From JBHAEP01 sp041855665 (lineage in GTDB: Bacteria > Patescibacteriota > Saccharimonadia > Saccharimonadales > Saccharimonadaceae), in assembly GCA_041855665.1 (NCBI GenBank), contig JBHAEP010000007.1:1-15010 (forward strand): DNA of 15,010 nucleotides, given 5' to 3'. Position 1 is the first letter of the stretch. The number at the start of each line of letters is the position of its first letter. Positions 1 through 8,000 of the stretch are shown here, piece after piece. A program made the position numbers and the translations under genes. The notes beneath the pieces are model-generated. The model did no database searches and was not told the DNA's origin. It saw only the letters and a program-made list of their open reading frames with translations.

Positions 1-650
1 AATTGATAAAATATGCTGTTTTACAGACTATTGATAAACTTTCTGGTGCTATAAAATCTAATGGCGAGGCCGTCTGGGTTTTAGCTGGGGGAACTTCACC
101 CTTAGAGTCTTATAGATTGATTGTTGATGAATATTCTGATGCTCTTGATTGGAGTAGAGTTGCAGCTATAATTGGCGACGAAAGAATGGTTGATTTTGAT
201 AGTTCTGATTCAAATATCGGAACTATTTGGCGAATTTTTCAGCAGAACCAAAAGACATCAAAGATGAAATTTATAATTCCGAAGCTCGATATTTTAGTAA
301 ATGAGTCAGCCAAGGATTATGCTCGTCGAATACGAAAATTTGATGAAATTACAGTAATGTGGGTCGGTATCGGTGAAGATGCTCATACTTTGTCGATTTT
401 CCCAGGTGATGAAACCGCTTTTTTGGATAAAAATTTGGTTGCAGATATCTATAATGCACCAAAGAAGCCACCTACGAGAATCACCGTCACTGCAGAGTTT
501 ATGAAAAAAGTTGAAAATTTATTTATTTTCGCCAGTGGTGAAACAAAGCAGAATGCCCTAGAAACTTCGTTTGCAGACAAAAATACTCCAGTCTATAGAG
601 TGGCTAAGATAGTTTATGAAAATCAACGTAATGTTTCGTGGTTGATTTAA
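1..650 (+). CDS. pgl: 6-phosphogluconolactonase, 5'-truncated by window edge
   Basis: This cytosolic enzyme should hydrolyse 6-phosphogluconolactone to 6-phosphogluconate in the oxidative pentose phosphate pathway. Three family blocks are visible: LAGGTSPLESY (phosphate-binding loop near the N-terminus), GDERMV, and GIGEDAHTLSIFPG, which corresponds to the family G-x-G-x-D-G-H-T-A-S-x-F-P-G motif with an unusual D-A in place of D-G. The reading frame is open to base 3 with no convincing start or ribosome-binding site. Only about 27 residues precede the first motif, fewer than the roughly 35-40 usual in the family, so the true start probably lies upstream of the window. It ends in TAA at 648-650. 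An amino-sugar isomerase of the same fold (NagB-like) is the main alternative, but the DER and GEDAHT blocks fit the lactonase better. Confidence 0.85.
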   Translation, partial: LIKYAVLQTIDKLSGAIKSNGEAVWVLAGGTSPLESYRLIVDEYSDALDWSRVAAIIGDERMVDFDSSDSNIGTIWRIFQQNQKTSKMKFIIPKLDILVNESAKDYARRIRKFDEITVMWVGIGEDAHTLSIFPGDETAFLDKNLVADIYNAPKKPPTRITVTAEFMKKVENLFIFASGETKQNALETSFADKNTPVYRVAKIVYENQRNVSWLI

Positions 651-909
651 GGCTTAATTTTATATATGGTATAAATTTTATTTTAAAGGCAAATATTGTC
701 AACTTATGCGAAGATTATTATTGGTTTTTTGACGTGAAAGGTCTTTTATTGTGAGTAATAAATACTTTTTTGTTGCAAACCGAGCATATATGAATAGATA
801 GTCAGTTTACTTGGATATTTTTATATTAGATTTATTCACCTTAAAAACTTTAGATGTTTTACAGTTTGTTTAAAATAGCGTAAAATATAAAAAATAACCA
901 AGGAGGAAT
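651..909 (+). other. Intergenic spacer with one clear promoter near its 3' end
   Basis: This AT-rich spacer lies between the lactonase and the CsbD-like gene. I see no open reading frame with a ribosome-binding site and no strong hairpin after the lactonase stop. The only convincing element is the promoter at 858-886. TTGTCA at 696-701 and TTGCAA at 773-778 resemble -35 boxes but have no good -10 at the right distance. Confidence 0.5.
858..886 (+). promoter_or_regulatory. Sigma-70-type promoter for the CsbD-like gene
   Basis: TTTACA at 858-863 (5 of 6 to the -35 consensus) and TAAAAT at 881-886 (5 of 6 to the -10) are separated by 17 bases. The predicted transcript starts near 893. It would carry a short leader with a perfect AGGAGG Shine-Dalgarno at 901-906, three bases before the ATG at 910. 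Confidence 0.7.
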
Positions 910-1116
910 ATGGGATTTTTGGATTCAGTAAAAGGTAAAATCAATGAGCTTATGGGGCAGGCGACCGGAGACAAGGCTCAGGAAGCTACTGGAAAAGCAG
1001 AGCAGCTAGTTGAAGATTTGAAAAATCAAGCTGGTGAAAAGGTTGAAGATTTAAAGAATCAAGCTGCAGAAAAGGCAAATCAAGTTATCGACGATATTCA
1101 AAACAAGATTAAATAA
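910..1116 (+). CDS. Small CsbD-like amphipathic helical protein (68 aa)
   Basis: The N-terminal half (residues about 8-35) has the CsbD-like pattern K-G-K-x-x-E-x-x-G-x-x-T-G-D-K-x-x-E-A-x-G-K-A-E-Q. Members of that family are small, mostly uncharacterised proteins often linked to general stress. The C-terminal half is a run of 11-residue amphipathic repeats: VEDLKNQAGEK, VEDLKNQAAEK, then a diverged ANQVIDDIQNK. This is a LEA-like periodicity expected to form a long helix that may coat membranes or self-associate. There is no signal peptide, cysteine or tryptophan. The start is fixed by AGGAGG at 901-906. It has its own promoter and terminator, so it is a monocistronic and probably well-expressed gene. 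The function is inferred only from family resemblance. Confidence 0.75.
   Translation: MGFLDSVKGKINELMGQATGDKAQEATGKAEQLVEDLKNQAGEKVEDLKNQAAEKANQVIDDIQNKIK
1009..1074 (+). repeat. Two tandem 33-bp in-frame repeats in the CsbD-like gene
   Basis: Bases 1009-1041 and 1042-1074 encode VEDLKNQAGEK and VEDLKNQAAEK. The units differ at only a few bases, mainly third positions plus a GGT/GCA codon change, which fits a fairly recent unit duplication that lengthens the helix by one 11-mer. Confidence 0.8.
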
Positions 1117-1126
1117 TTTTCAACTT

Positions 1127-1170
1127 GCCGACTCTTTTTGATTTTTTTGAGTCGGCTTATTTTATTTTTA
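1127..1170 (+). terminator. Intrinsic terminator after the CsbD-like gene
   Basis: An 8-bp perfect stem, GCCGACTC at 1127-1134 with GAGTCGGC at 1149-1156, encloses a 14-base T-rich loop and is followed by a T-rich tract to about 1170. It sits 10 bases after the stop and just before the FKBP ribosome-binding site. It could therefore separate the two genes, or partial readthrough could supply the downstream operon, for which I see no strong promoter of its own. Confidence 0.8.
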
Positions 1171-1182
1171 AAGAGGAGTTTT

Positions 1183-1557
1183 ATGGCTTACGAAGGCACT
1201 AAATTGATAGATTTTACACCGCGAACAGATTCAGTAAAAGAGCTGGAGATTATAGATATTGAAATTGGCAGCGGTAAAGAGGTTCCTGGCGGGGCAACTA
1301 TCACGGCACACTACACTGGAGCTTTGGTGAAAAATGGAATTATTTTCCAGAGCAGTCATGATTTTGGTAAGGCGATAACTTTTGGTCTAGATCAAGTTAT
1401 AAAAGGCTGGACTTATGGCGTTCCTGGTATGAAGGTTGGCGGAATTCGTCGACTAGTGATTCCAGCAGAAATGGCTTACGGCGACACTAGTCCAGCTCCA
1501 AATATACCAGCTGGCAGTGATTTAGTGTTTGATATTGAATTACTGGATGTTAAATAA
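1183..1557 (+). CDS. FKBP-type peptidyl-prolyl cis-trans isomerase (124 aa)
   Basis: A single-domain FKBP fold should catalyse cis-trans isomerisation of X-Pro bonds. There is no signal peptide or lipobox, so it is probably cytosolic. Landmarks (FKBP12 equivalents in brackets) are Y44 (Y26), F55 (F36), V72-I73 (V55-I56), W76 (W59), Y99 in AYGD (Y82), and the closing DLVFDIELL strand (F99). The usual FDSS is FQSS here: Q56 replaces the conserved Asp (D37), which may alter activity or ligand binding. I chose ATG 1183 because AGAGGAG lies at 1172-1178. The frame stays open upstream, but an earlier start would lie inside the terminator hairpin. The stop overlaps the next start by one base (TAATG), so it is translationally coupled to the ABC permease. 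It may assist folding of envelope proteins, but that is inference. Confidence 0.9.
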   Translation: MAYEGTKLIDFTPRTDSVKELEIIDIEIGSGKEVPGGATITAHYTGALVKNGIIFQSSHDFGKAITFGLDQVIKGWTYGVPGMKVGGIRRLVIPAEMAYGDTSPAPNIPAGSDLVFDIELLDVK

Positions 1558-2615
1558 TGTTTCTTGGTTGGAATGAGCTGGTAAAAGATAAAAAGCGCTA
1601 TATTTTAATTATTCTTGTGATAATTCTAGTTAGCTATTTGGTTTTCTTTTTAACTTCTTTGGCCTATGGTTTATCCACAAGTTATACACAGGCAGTTGAT
1701 AAGTGGGGAGCTAGTGGAATTATACTTCAAGATGGCGCCAATGGTAATTTATCGCGTTCGAGAATTTCAAAGGACGAGACTTTATCCATTCAGAGTAATA
1801 ACATCGAACCACTTTTAGTTGGCAATGCAAGTCTCGAGGCGGCAGATGAAGATGTGGCTATTTTTGGGGTTGATAGAGATGGATTTATCAAGCCAGATGT
1901 TGTCGAAGGTGAGATTTTCTCATCAGATAATGAGGTTGTTGTCGACGATAGTTTGAAATCAATAGTAAATCTAGGTGATGAGTTAAAATTTAAAAATTCA
2001 GACATCAGCTTAAAAGTTGTAGGTTTTAGTTCAAATGACACCTTTCAGACTTCGCCAGTAGTTTTTGTAAATCAAAAAACTTGGGAAGACTTGACTGTTA
2101 GTCTGCTTGGCGCAACTGGAATGAGTGGTGAATTTTATAACGCGCTTATAGTTAAAAGTAGTGATAATCCGGAAAACTTGCCAGATGGCTTGGTATTTCA
2201 GAGTATGCGCGATTTTGCTTTTTCATTGCCCGGATATAGGCCGCAAGTTTTAACTTTTAGTATGATGATCGGCTTTTTAATTGCAATTTCATCTTTTGTT
2301 TTAGCGATTTTTATGTATATTTTAACCTTACAGAAAAAATCAGTTTTTGGAATCCTGAAGGCTGAAGGTGTATCAGGTTGGTATATAGGATTTTCGGTGA
2401 TTTTTCAGACTTTGATATTGACGATTTTGGGTCTACTTATCGGACTAGGACTGACATTGCTTAGTGGTTTATTTTTAGCAGATAAGATGCCATTTTTAAT
2501 TAACTGGCTTTATTTTGGTGGGATTATTGATTTATTTATGATCTTTGCGGTCATTGGTGCTATGGCTAGCGTGGCAACTGTTTTAAAGATTGATCCCGTG
2601 GAGGCTATCGGATAA
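1557..2615 (+). CDS. ABC transporter permease, FtsX/MacB family, HrtB-like (352 aa)
   Basis: This is an integral membrane subunit of a type VII (MacB-like) ABC system. Family members use mechanotransmission to extract or export substrates rather than classical transport through a channel. One N-terminal membrane segment (about residues 15-38) is followed by an extracytoplasmic domain (about 39-230) and three C-terminal membrane segments (about 233-258, 275-305, 320-344). The C-terminus KIDPVEAIG is typical of FtsX-domain permeases. The N-terminal block resembles HrtB/DevC permeases (haemin or glycolipid exporters), but substrate cannot be read from sequence. It overlaps the FKBP stop and the ATPase start by one base each, forming a coupled operon. 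No outer-membrane or periplasmic adaptor partner is nearby, as expected for a monoderm cell. Confidence 0.88.
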   Translation: MFLGWNELVKDKKRYILIILVIILVSYLVFFLTSLAYGLSTSYTQAVDKWGASGIILQDGANGNLSRSRISKDETLSIQSNNIEPLLVGNASLEAADEDVAIFGVDRDGFIKPDVVEGEIFSSDNEVVVDDSLKSIVNLGDELKFKNSDISLKVVGFSSNDTFQTSPVVFVNQKTWEDLTVSLLGATGMSGEFYNALIVKSSDNPENLPDGLVFQSMRDFAFSLPGYRPQVLTFSMMIGFLIAISSFVLAIFMYILTLQKKSVFGILKAEGVSGWYIGFSVIFQTLILTILGLLIGLGLTLLSGLFLADKMPFLINWLYFGGIIDLFMIFAVIGAMASVATVLKIDPVEAIG

Positions 2616-3289
2616 TGAAATTTGTGATTAAATTTGAAAAAGTAGCTAAAAAATACATTGAAGCTAGGGAAGAATTTTACGCCTTAAAAAGTACTGATTT
2701 TGAAGCCAGGCCAGGTGAGCTGATTGCCGTTATTGGCCCTTCTGGGTCTGGGAAGAGTACGTTTTTAACAATTGCCGGAGGTTTGAGAACGCCGAGCTCT
2801 GGAACCGTCACAATAAATGGTAGTAAAACTAATGATTTAAATCAGCGAGAATTAACAAAAATTCGTCGTGAATCTGTTGGGTTTATTTTGCAAAGCTCTA
2901 ATTTGGTGCCATTTCTGACCGTTTATAAGCAAATGAAGTTCATTGACATTATGCTAAAAAGAAAAACTGATCGTTCGAAAATCGACCAAATTTTTGAAGA
3001 TCTTGGCATTGAAAAGCTGGCGGACAAGTATCCGTCTGAACTTTCCGGGGGTGAGCGACAAAGGGTGGCGATAGCTAAAACTATTTATAGCGATGTGCCA
3101 ATAATCCTGGCGGATGAGCCAACGGCTAGCCTTGACAGTCAGAAAGCTTATGATGTGGTAAAGATTTTAGCTAAAGAAACTCATAGTCTAAACAAAACTA
3201 CAATAATGGTAACTCACGACCAAAGATTGCTAGAATTTTGTGATAGTGTTTATGAAATCAAAGACGGTCAACTTGAAAAAGTAAAATAA
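2615..3289 (+). CDS. ABC transporter ATP-binding protein, MacB/LolD/HrtA type (224 aa)
   Basis: This cytoplasmic ATPase should power the preceding FtsX-family permease. All motifs are intact: Walker A GPSGSGKST (41-49), Q-loop Q93, signature LSGGERQR (143-150), Walker B IILADE with D167 and catalytic E168, D-loop SLDS, and switch H201. Length is normal for LolD/HrtA-type subunits. The ATG overlaps the permease stop (TAATG), so the pair should be made in equal amounts. It is the last gene of the operon and converges on the YdeI-like/hisS pair. I see no convincing terminator hairpin in the 3290-3380 gap. Confidence 0.92.
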   Translation: MKFVIKFEKVAKKYIEAREEFYALKSTDFEARPGELIAVIGPSGSGKSTFLTIAGGLRTPSSGTVTINGSKTNDLNQRELTKIRRESVGFILQSSNLVPFLTVYKQMKFIDIMLKRKTDRSKIDQIFEDLGIEKLADKYPSELSGGERQRVAIAKTIYSDVPIILADEPTASLDSQKAYDVVKILAKETHSLNKTTIMVTHDQRLLEFCDSVYEIKDGQLEKVK

Positions 3290-3380
3290 ATTAATTTTTG
3301 ATTGTTATTTCTTCTAGCGTGATTTCTATATATTTAATTTTTGCAATCATGATTTCATCTCTAAGTAAGCTTCGCACTTC

Positions 3381-3419
3381 TTAATGACCGTTTTTTTCAC
3401 GATGAATGCATCCTGGTCA
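3381..3419 (-). other. In-frame TGA and 11-codon conserved-looking extension of the YdeI-like ORF
   Basis: Reading minus strand from 3419, TGA is followed in frame by CCA and by codons for PGCIHREKNGH, then TAA at 3383-3381. The Cys and His spacing across the TGA (CC-x-PGC-x-H) looks like one motif cut in two. The base after the TGA is C, a context known to make UGA the leakiest stop. With readthrough the protein would be 87 residues instead of 75. Confidence 0.55.
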
Positions 3420-3644
3420 GCAACATGGCCGACGTTCGCCTCGAGAAAGTTTATCAAATGCAACTTGGATGCGTCGGGCACGCGTTTTTTCTAATTTCGC
3501 ATCGGTTATCCAGCATAAAAATTCGTTTCGAGCCAGCGGTGTGATGTCGCGCCATTGGGCTTCGATTTTTTCTGAAGATAAAATCATTTTTTTGATATCA
3601 TCTGGGATTTTGTCATGAACTGTTCCAGCTGGCAATTTAGTCAT
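3417..3644 (-). CDS. YdeI/OmpD-associated-family C-terminal domain protein, ended by in-frame TGA (75 aa)
   Basis: This small ORF matches the C-terminal module of the YdeI/OmpD-associated family: a helical block ending in L-A-R-N-E-F-L-C-W-I-T-D-A-K, then ET-like KTRARRIQ and a final basic G-E-R-R-P-C-C. The family has been linked to bacteriocin or peptide resistance in some bacteria, but its biochemistry is unclear. I chose ATG 3644-3642: it overlaps the hisS stop by 8 bases and has AGGAA nine bases upstream, so translation is coupled to hisS. The frame stops at TGA 3419-3417, but the same frame continues as PGCIHREKNGH to a TAA at 3383-3381. From memory, relatives read RPCCWPGCxHR across this spot, so the TGA stands where Trp is expected. 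It may be a nonsense change, a sequence error or a readthrough site. An alternative upstream ATG at 3671 exists but lies deep inside hisS. Confidence 0.7.
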   Translation of the reverse strand: MTKLPAGTVHDKIPDDIKKMILSSEKIEAQWRDITPLARNEFLCWITDAKLEKTRARRIQVAFDKLSRGERRPCC

Positions 3645-4947
3645 TTTGAATTTCCTCGATGAATTCTTCAAGTTTGATAGTTTTATTTTCGCCGTTTTTC
3701 ATATTTTTAACAGTGATTTTCTCGCTAGAGACTTCCTCTTCGCCAATAAGTATCACATACTCAAATCCCATTTTGTCGGCATATTTAAACTTCTTTTTTA
3801 GGTTAGAGTTTTCAGCGAAAAGGACGGTTGGAATGTTGTTTGCTCGTAGTTTTGTAGCTACATCAAGCGCAAAAGGTATTTGAGATTCAGAAAAACTCGC
3901 CACCATTACTTTAGCGGGGCTGACAGATTGGATATTCAAAACACCAAGCTCTTTTAGTTTATAGAATAACCTAGAAATACCGATTGAAGTTCCGACTCCA
4001 GGTAAATTTGATTTAGTGTAGTGGCTTGCAAGGTTGTCGTATCGTCCTCCAGAAAAAACACTACCAAGTTCTGGAAAGTCATCCAAGAAAGTTTCCCAGA
4101 CCGTGCCAGTATAGTAGTCTAGCCCACGAGTTATCTTCATATCAATCAAAAACCGACTTTCAGGCACTCCCATATAGCGAAGTGTCTGAACAAGAGTTGT
4201 GATTTTATCTAGACCTTGCTTGAATTGAGTAGATTCAATACATAGATTTTTAAGTGCATCTAGGCGCTGATTATTGTCACCAGAAATGTTTGTTAGCTGA
4301 TTTATTTTATTGATTTGCTCGGAATTTAAATCTAGGCTTTGAAGTTGTTTTTGGTATTCTTCTGGTGTAATTTTTTCGATTTTATCAATCAATCGCAAAA
4401 TGTCCACTGCTTTATCTTTTATCCCCAGACCTTCGAAAAAACCATTTAAGATCAGGCGATTATTTAGTCGGATTGTAAATTCTCCAAACCCAAATTTTGA
4501 TAGAATTTCATTTATCATTGCTGGAAATTCGGCATCAACAAGAGGGGATTCTGATCCTATGATATCGGCGTCGCATTGATAAAATTCTCGAAAACGTCCA
4601 GCTTGAGCGCGCTCTCCACGGTGGACTTTGCCGATTTGGTAGCGCCTGAAAGGAAAGGTTAGTTGACCTTCGTGCTGGGCAACATATCTGGCTAGAGGAA
4701 CTGTCAGATCAAATCGCATAGTCAGATCATTGCTGCCTTTTGTAAAACGGTAGATTTGTTTTTCAGTTTCGCCACCGCTTTTGGTCAATAAAACTTCAGA
4801 AAGCTCCAAATCGGGCGTATCCAGTGGTGAAAATCCATATTTTTCATAGGTACTTTTAATAATATCAATCAATCTGTTGAAAGCGATTTGCTCTTCTGGA
4901 AGATATTCTGGAAATCCACTTGGAATTCTGGGGGTTGTGATTTTCAT
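3637..4947 (-). CDS. hisS: Histidine--tRNA ligase (436 aa)
   Basis: Class II aminoacyl-tRNA synthetase charging tRNA-His in the cytosol. The length is normal for bacterial HisRS. Visible landmarks are motif 2 with the catalytic Arg region at 100-127 (FRRYQIGKVHRGERAQAGRF), the histidine-specific HisA motif TRGLDYYTG at 273-281, motif 3 at about 318-327 (GVGTSIGISRL), and a C-terminal anticodon-binding domain from about 345. An insertion-like helical segment with several Asn/Gln-rich turns spans about 185-255. The start ATG at 4947-4945 follows AGGA eight bases upstream, and a TATAAT box lies at 4984-4979 on this strand. The stop overlaps the YdeI-like start by 8 bases. It is divergent from the surface-protein gene. 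Confidence 0.97.
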   Translation of the reverse strand: MKITTPRIPSGFPEYLPEEQIAFNRLIDIIKSTYEKYGFSPLDTPDLELSEVLLTKSGGETEKQIYRFTKGSNDLTMRFDLTVPLARYVAQHEGQLTFPFRRYQIGKVHRGERAQAGRFREFYQCDADIIGSESPLVDAEFPAMINEILSKFGFGEFTIRLNNRLILNGFFEGLGIKDKAVDILRLIDKIEKITPEEYQKQLQSLDLNSEQINKINQLTNISGDNNQRLDALKNLCIESTQFKQGLDKITTLVQTLRYMGVPESRFLIDMKITRGLDYYTGTVWETFLDDFPELGSVFSGGRYDNLASHYTKSNLPGVGTSIGISRLFYKLKELGVLNIQSVSPAKVMVASFSESQIPFALDVATKLRANNIPTVLFAENSNLKKKFKYADKMGFEYVILIGEEEVSSEKITVKNMKNGENKTIKLEEFIEEIQND

Positions 4948-4978
4948 TTTTGTCCTAAATTAGATAACTATTTTATAT

Positions 4979-4984
4979 ATTATA
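4979..4984 (-). promoter_or_regulatory. -10 box of the hisS promoter
   Basis: On the minus strand a perfect TATAAT lies 31 bases before the hisS ATG. The -35 region (about 5007-5002, TTACTT) is weak. A transcript starting near 4972 would have a leader of about 25 bases with AGGA for ribosome binding. It lies within 50 bases of the divergent surface-protein promoter. Confidence 0.55.
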
Positions 4985-5009
4985 GCATAAAATGCAGATT
5001 TAAGTAAGG

Positions 5010-5038
5010 TTGGTTTTCATAAGCATATGCTGTATAAT
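5010..5038 (+). promoter_or_regulatory. Strong promoter of the surface-protein gene, giving a leaderless mRNA
   Basis: TTGGTT at 5010-5015 and a perfect TATAAT at 5033-5038 are spaced by 17 bases. Only 7 bases separate the -10 from the ATG at 5046, so transcription should start at or one base before the A of the start codon. There is no Shine-Dalgarno sequence. An in-frame ATG at 5040 would lie upstream of the predicted transcript. Confidence 0.75.
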
Positions 5039-5045
5039 AATGCTT

Positions 5046-8000
5046 ATGAAAAGAGGTGTTTTAAGTTTATTAGCTGCGGCTTTTGTTGCTGCTGGTTTTA
5101 GTTTTTTGGGAAATAAAGTAGAGGCATTGGGTACGAATTATGATAGTTCCGCCTTTGTAACTACTTGGAAGACAGATAATCCAGGTACTGTGAATAGTAG
5201 TTCTATTAATCTGACTTTTTCCAGCCCTTCTCCTAGCAGAATGTTTAATATTGACTGGGAATGTGATGGGGTTGTTGATCTGACCACCAATGGCTTAACT
5301 AGGGGTGTTAATGGTGAGGCGAACACCATTACTTATAACTACGGCACTCCAGGTACTTATAATGTTTGTATTACCGGAGATTTCCCTGGATTTGCCGGAT
5401 CTAATGGAAGTATCGAGAAGATTATTGATGTAAAGCAGTGGGGGCCTAGTGCGATAACTAGCTTGTCATTTGCTGGAGCTAAAAATCTAAACATTAGCGC
5501 CCAAGATACACCTAATCTTTCAAAAGTAACTCATTTAAACTCGGCTTTTAATGGAGTGAAAGGTTTTGATAGTGCTAATTGCGGTAATTGGAACTGGGAT
5601 ACTTCTACTATTACTAGTATGGGCGGTATGTTTACGCGGTCAAATTTTAACTGTCCTATAGGTAGCTGGGATGTGTCCAAGGTGACCAATATGTCTCATA
5701 TGTTCTATCAATCTACTGATTTTAATCAGAATTTATCTACTTGGAATACTGCTAAGGTTACTACCATGCAAATTATGTTTGAGGGTAATAGGGTTTTTAA
5801 TAATGGTCAAGCTCCGGGTGTGGGCGGAACTCTAACCTGGGATACTTCTAGCTTGGTTAACATGAATGGTATCTTCATGTATAACTCTAGCTTCAACCAA
5901 GACGTATCTAGCTGGAATACTTCGAATGTTACGGATATGGGTCGAGCATTTTTTAGCAATACTCTGTTTAATAATGGCAAGGCGCCAGGGGTGAGCGGTG
6001 AATTAAATTGGGATACTTCAAAAGTTGTAGATGCATATTGGATGTTTAGGGGTGCATCATCATTCAATCATCGAATTGGACAGATTGGAAAATTTGCACT
6101 TTTAAAGAATGCGGACAGTATGTTTGCTGGAGCTAGTAAGTTTAATCAGTATGTGGGTGATTGGAGTGTTTCAAATTTAAGTGTAATCAACTCTATGTTC
6201 CAGGGTGCCACTATATTTAATAACGGCAAAGCCGCAGGTGAAGGCGGTGAGCTAGGATGGAATATCACTAATAAGGTCAACAGTCTAGTTGGCGTATTTA
6301 AGGATGCTAGGGCTTTTAACCAAGATATTTCTGGATGGGACACATCTAATGTAACTACGCTTAGAATTATGTTTGAAGGTGGTCTTGTATTTAATAACGG
6401 AATGACTAGAGGTGAAACAAAAATTCTTCCTTGGGACGTTAGTAAAGTGAAAGATTTTTATGCAGTGTTTGCTGGCGCTGATTGGTTTGATCAGGATATT
6501 TCTGGATGGAATATATCTAGTGCAACAAGTCTTCATTCTATGTTTACTAGCGCCAACTCATTCTCTCAGGACATTTCTGGATGGAATTACTCCAATGTAA
6601 GTAGTATAGATAATTTCATTAACCAGAGTGGAGTCAGAAATCCGATAGATAGGCCATTTACTGTTGCTCTTTATGATAAGCTTTTAAAGGCTTGGGATTC
6701 TCAAAACCTTAACCCTAATCTTTCTCCAAGGGTAAGTCAATACTACTGCACCGCAGCCACTGAGCGTCAAAATGTCATCACTCAAGACGGATGGACAATA
6801 AACGATCTAGGAAAAGCTTGTCCTCCGACAAATATAAATTTGTCAAACACTTCGGTTGACGAAAAAGCGACAGTTGTTGGCAACTTGACTGCTGTTGATG
6901 AGGAAAATAATGCCACTAGATTTGCCATCGTAGCGGGTGAAGGCGGTGAAGATAACGCTAAATTCCGCATCGTAAATGACAATCGCTTGGAATTTATCTC
7001 TGCTCCAGATTTTGAAAATCCTACGGATGCAAATGGTGATAATAAATACAACGTTCGCGTCAAGGTTACAGACGCCACCGGTTTGACTTATGAGAAATCT
7101 TTCGTCATTACTGTAAATGATATTGACGAAGTTCCACCTGTTATTACGCTAGACACTCCAGTTTTGGTTGACAATAAACCAATTGAAGTGAAGTTTACTA
7201 TCAAGGACGATGGCGGGGTTAATTTAAATTCTGTCCGCTCATCAAATGTTGTCATGACAAACCTTCAGTGTAATGCAACAGTTGTTGAAAATGGATTAAA
7301 TAAAGAAGTTGCTTGTACTGCTTTGATGAATGCGTCTGGAAGGCCTGTGATGAGTGCGTACGATGTAAAAGGTAATCACGCTACTAGCCTGAAGTCTGAT
7401 ACGCCATATTTAGTAGTCGATAGGGTCGCGCCTAGCGTGAATGGTATTAATATTGATACGGCATCAGGAGTGAATAATCCAACAATTACATTTACTCCTA
7501 GTGATACTGGAGATATTTCTACAGGAGCTAGCGAGTTAACTACGGTTGTAACTTTCAAAAATTCTAGTGGGCAAATGGAAACTAGGGAATTTAAGGGTAC
7601 CTCTACTCAAAATCTATCACTAAATCTAGACCCTAGCGAGAAGGTTCATACTGTAAGTTTTGAAGTTCGTGATCGAGCTGGAAATGTTTATAATACTAGT
7701 GTTTCATTCCCGCCTATTGTTGAATTTAATACAACAAAAACAGTTAGCAATCAAACAATCAATGATGCTAAAGTTGTGATCACAAGCCCTGCGGGCAACC
7801 CTATAACTAATATTCAACTAGAGGCTGGCACTACAGGTGCAACTCTTGGTGCTTGTACTGGGGCTGGCGGTGATACTCAGGAGCCATACGATAGTCCAGT
7901 TAGCTGTGATATTCAGAACATTGCAAACACTGGCGAGATAAAGGTCATTGCCGAGGATTTTGTCTTTAATGCAACGGGTAACAACTCAATTAAATTTATT

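Noticed and set aside
1138..1182. Upstream TTG start for the FKBP
   Set aside because: It would begin in the loop of the terminator hairpin. ATG 1183 has a good Shine-Dalgarno and begins the domain directly.
3291..3380. 29 sense codons on the minus strand, in frame after the TAA of the YdeI-like extension
   Set aside because: No ribosome-binding site, no family resemblance, and a run of this length without a stop is not surprising by chance. I could not support it as a gene.
3290..3380. Bidirectional terminator between the convergent ATPase and YdeI-like genes
   Set aside because: Only a 5-bp GATTG/CAATC pairing with a loop of about 40 bases is visible, too weak to call.
5010..5045. Earlier start of the surface protein at TTG 5010 or ATG 5040
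   Set aside because: These codons coincide with the -35 box or lie upstream of the expected transcription start. The signal peptide begins properly at 5046.
5138..7558. Minus-strand open frames inside the surface-protein gene
   Set aside because: They lack ribosome-binding sites and family patterns and mirror the repeat structure of the real gene on the other strand.
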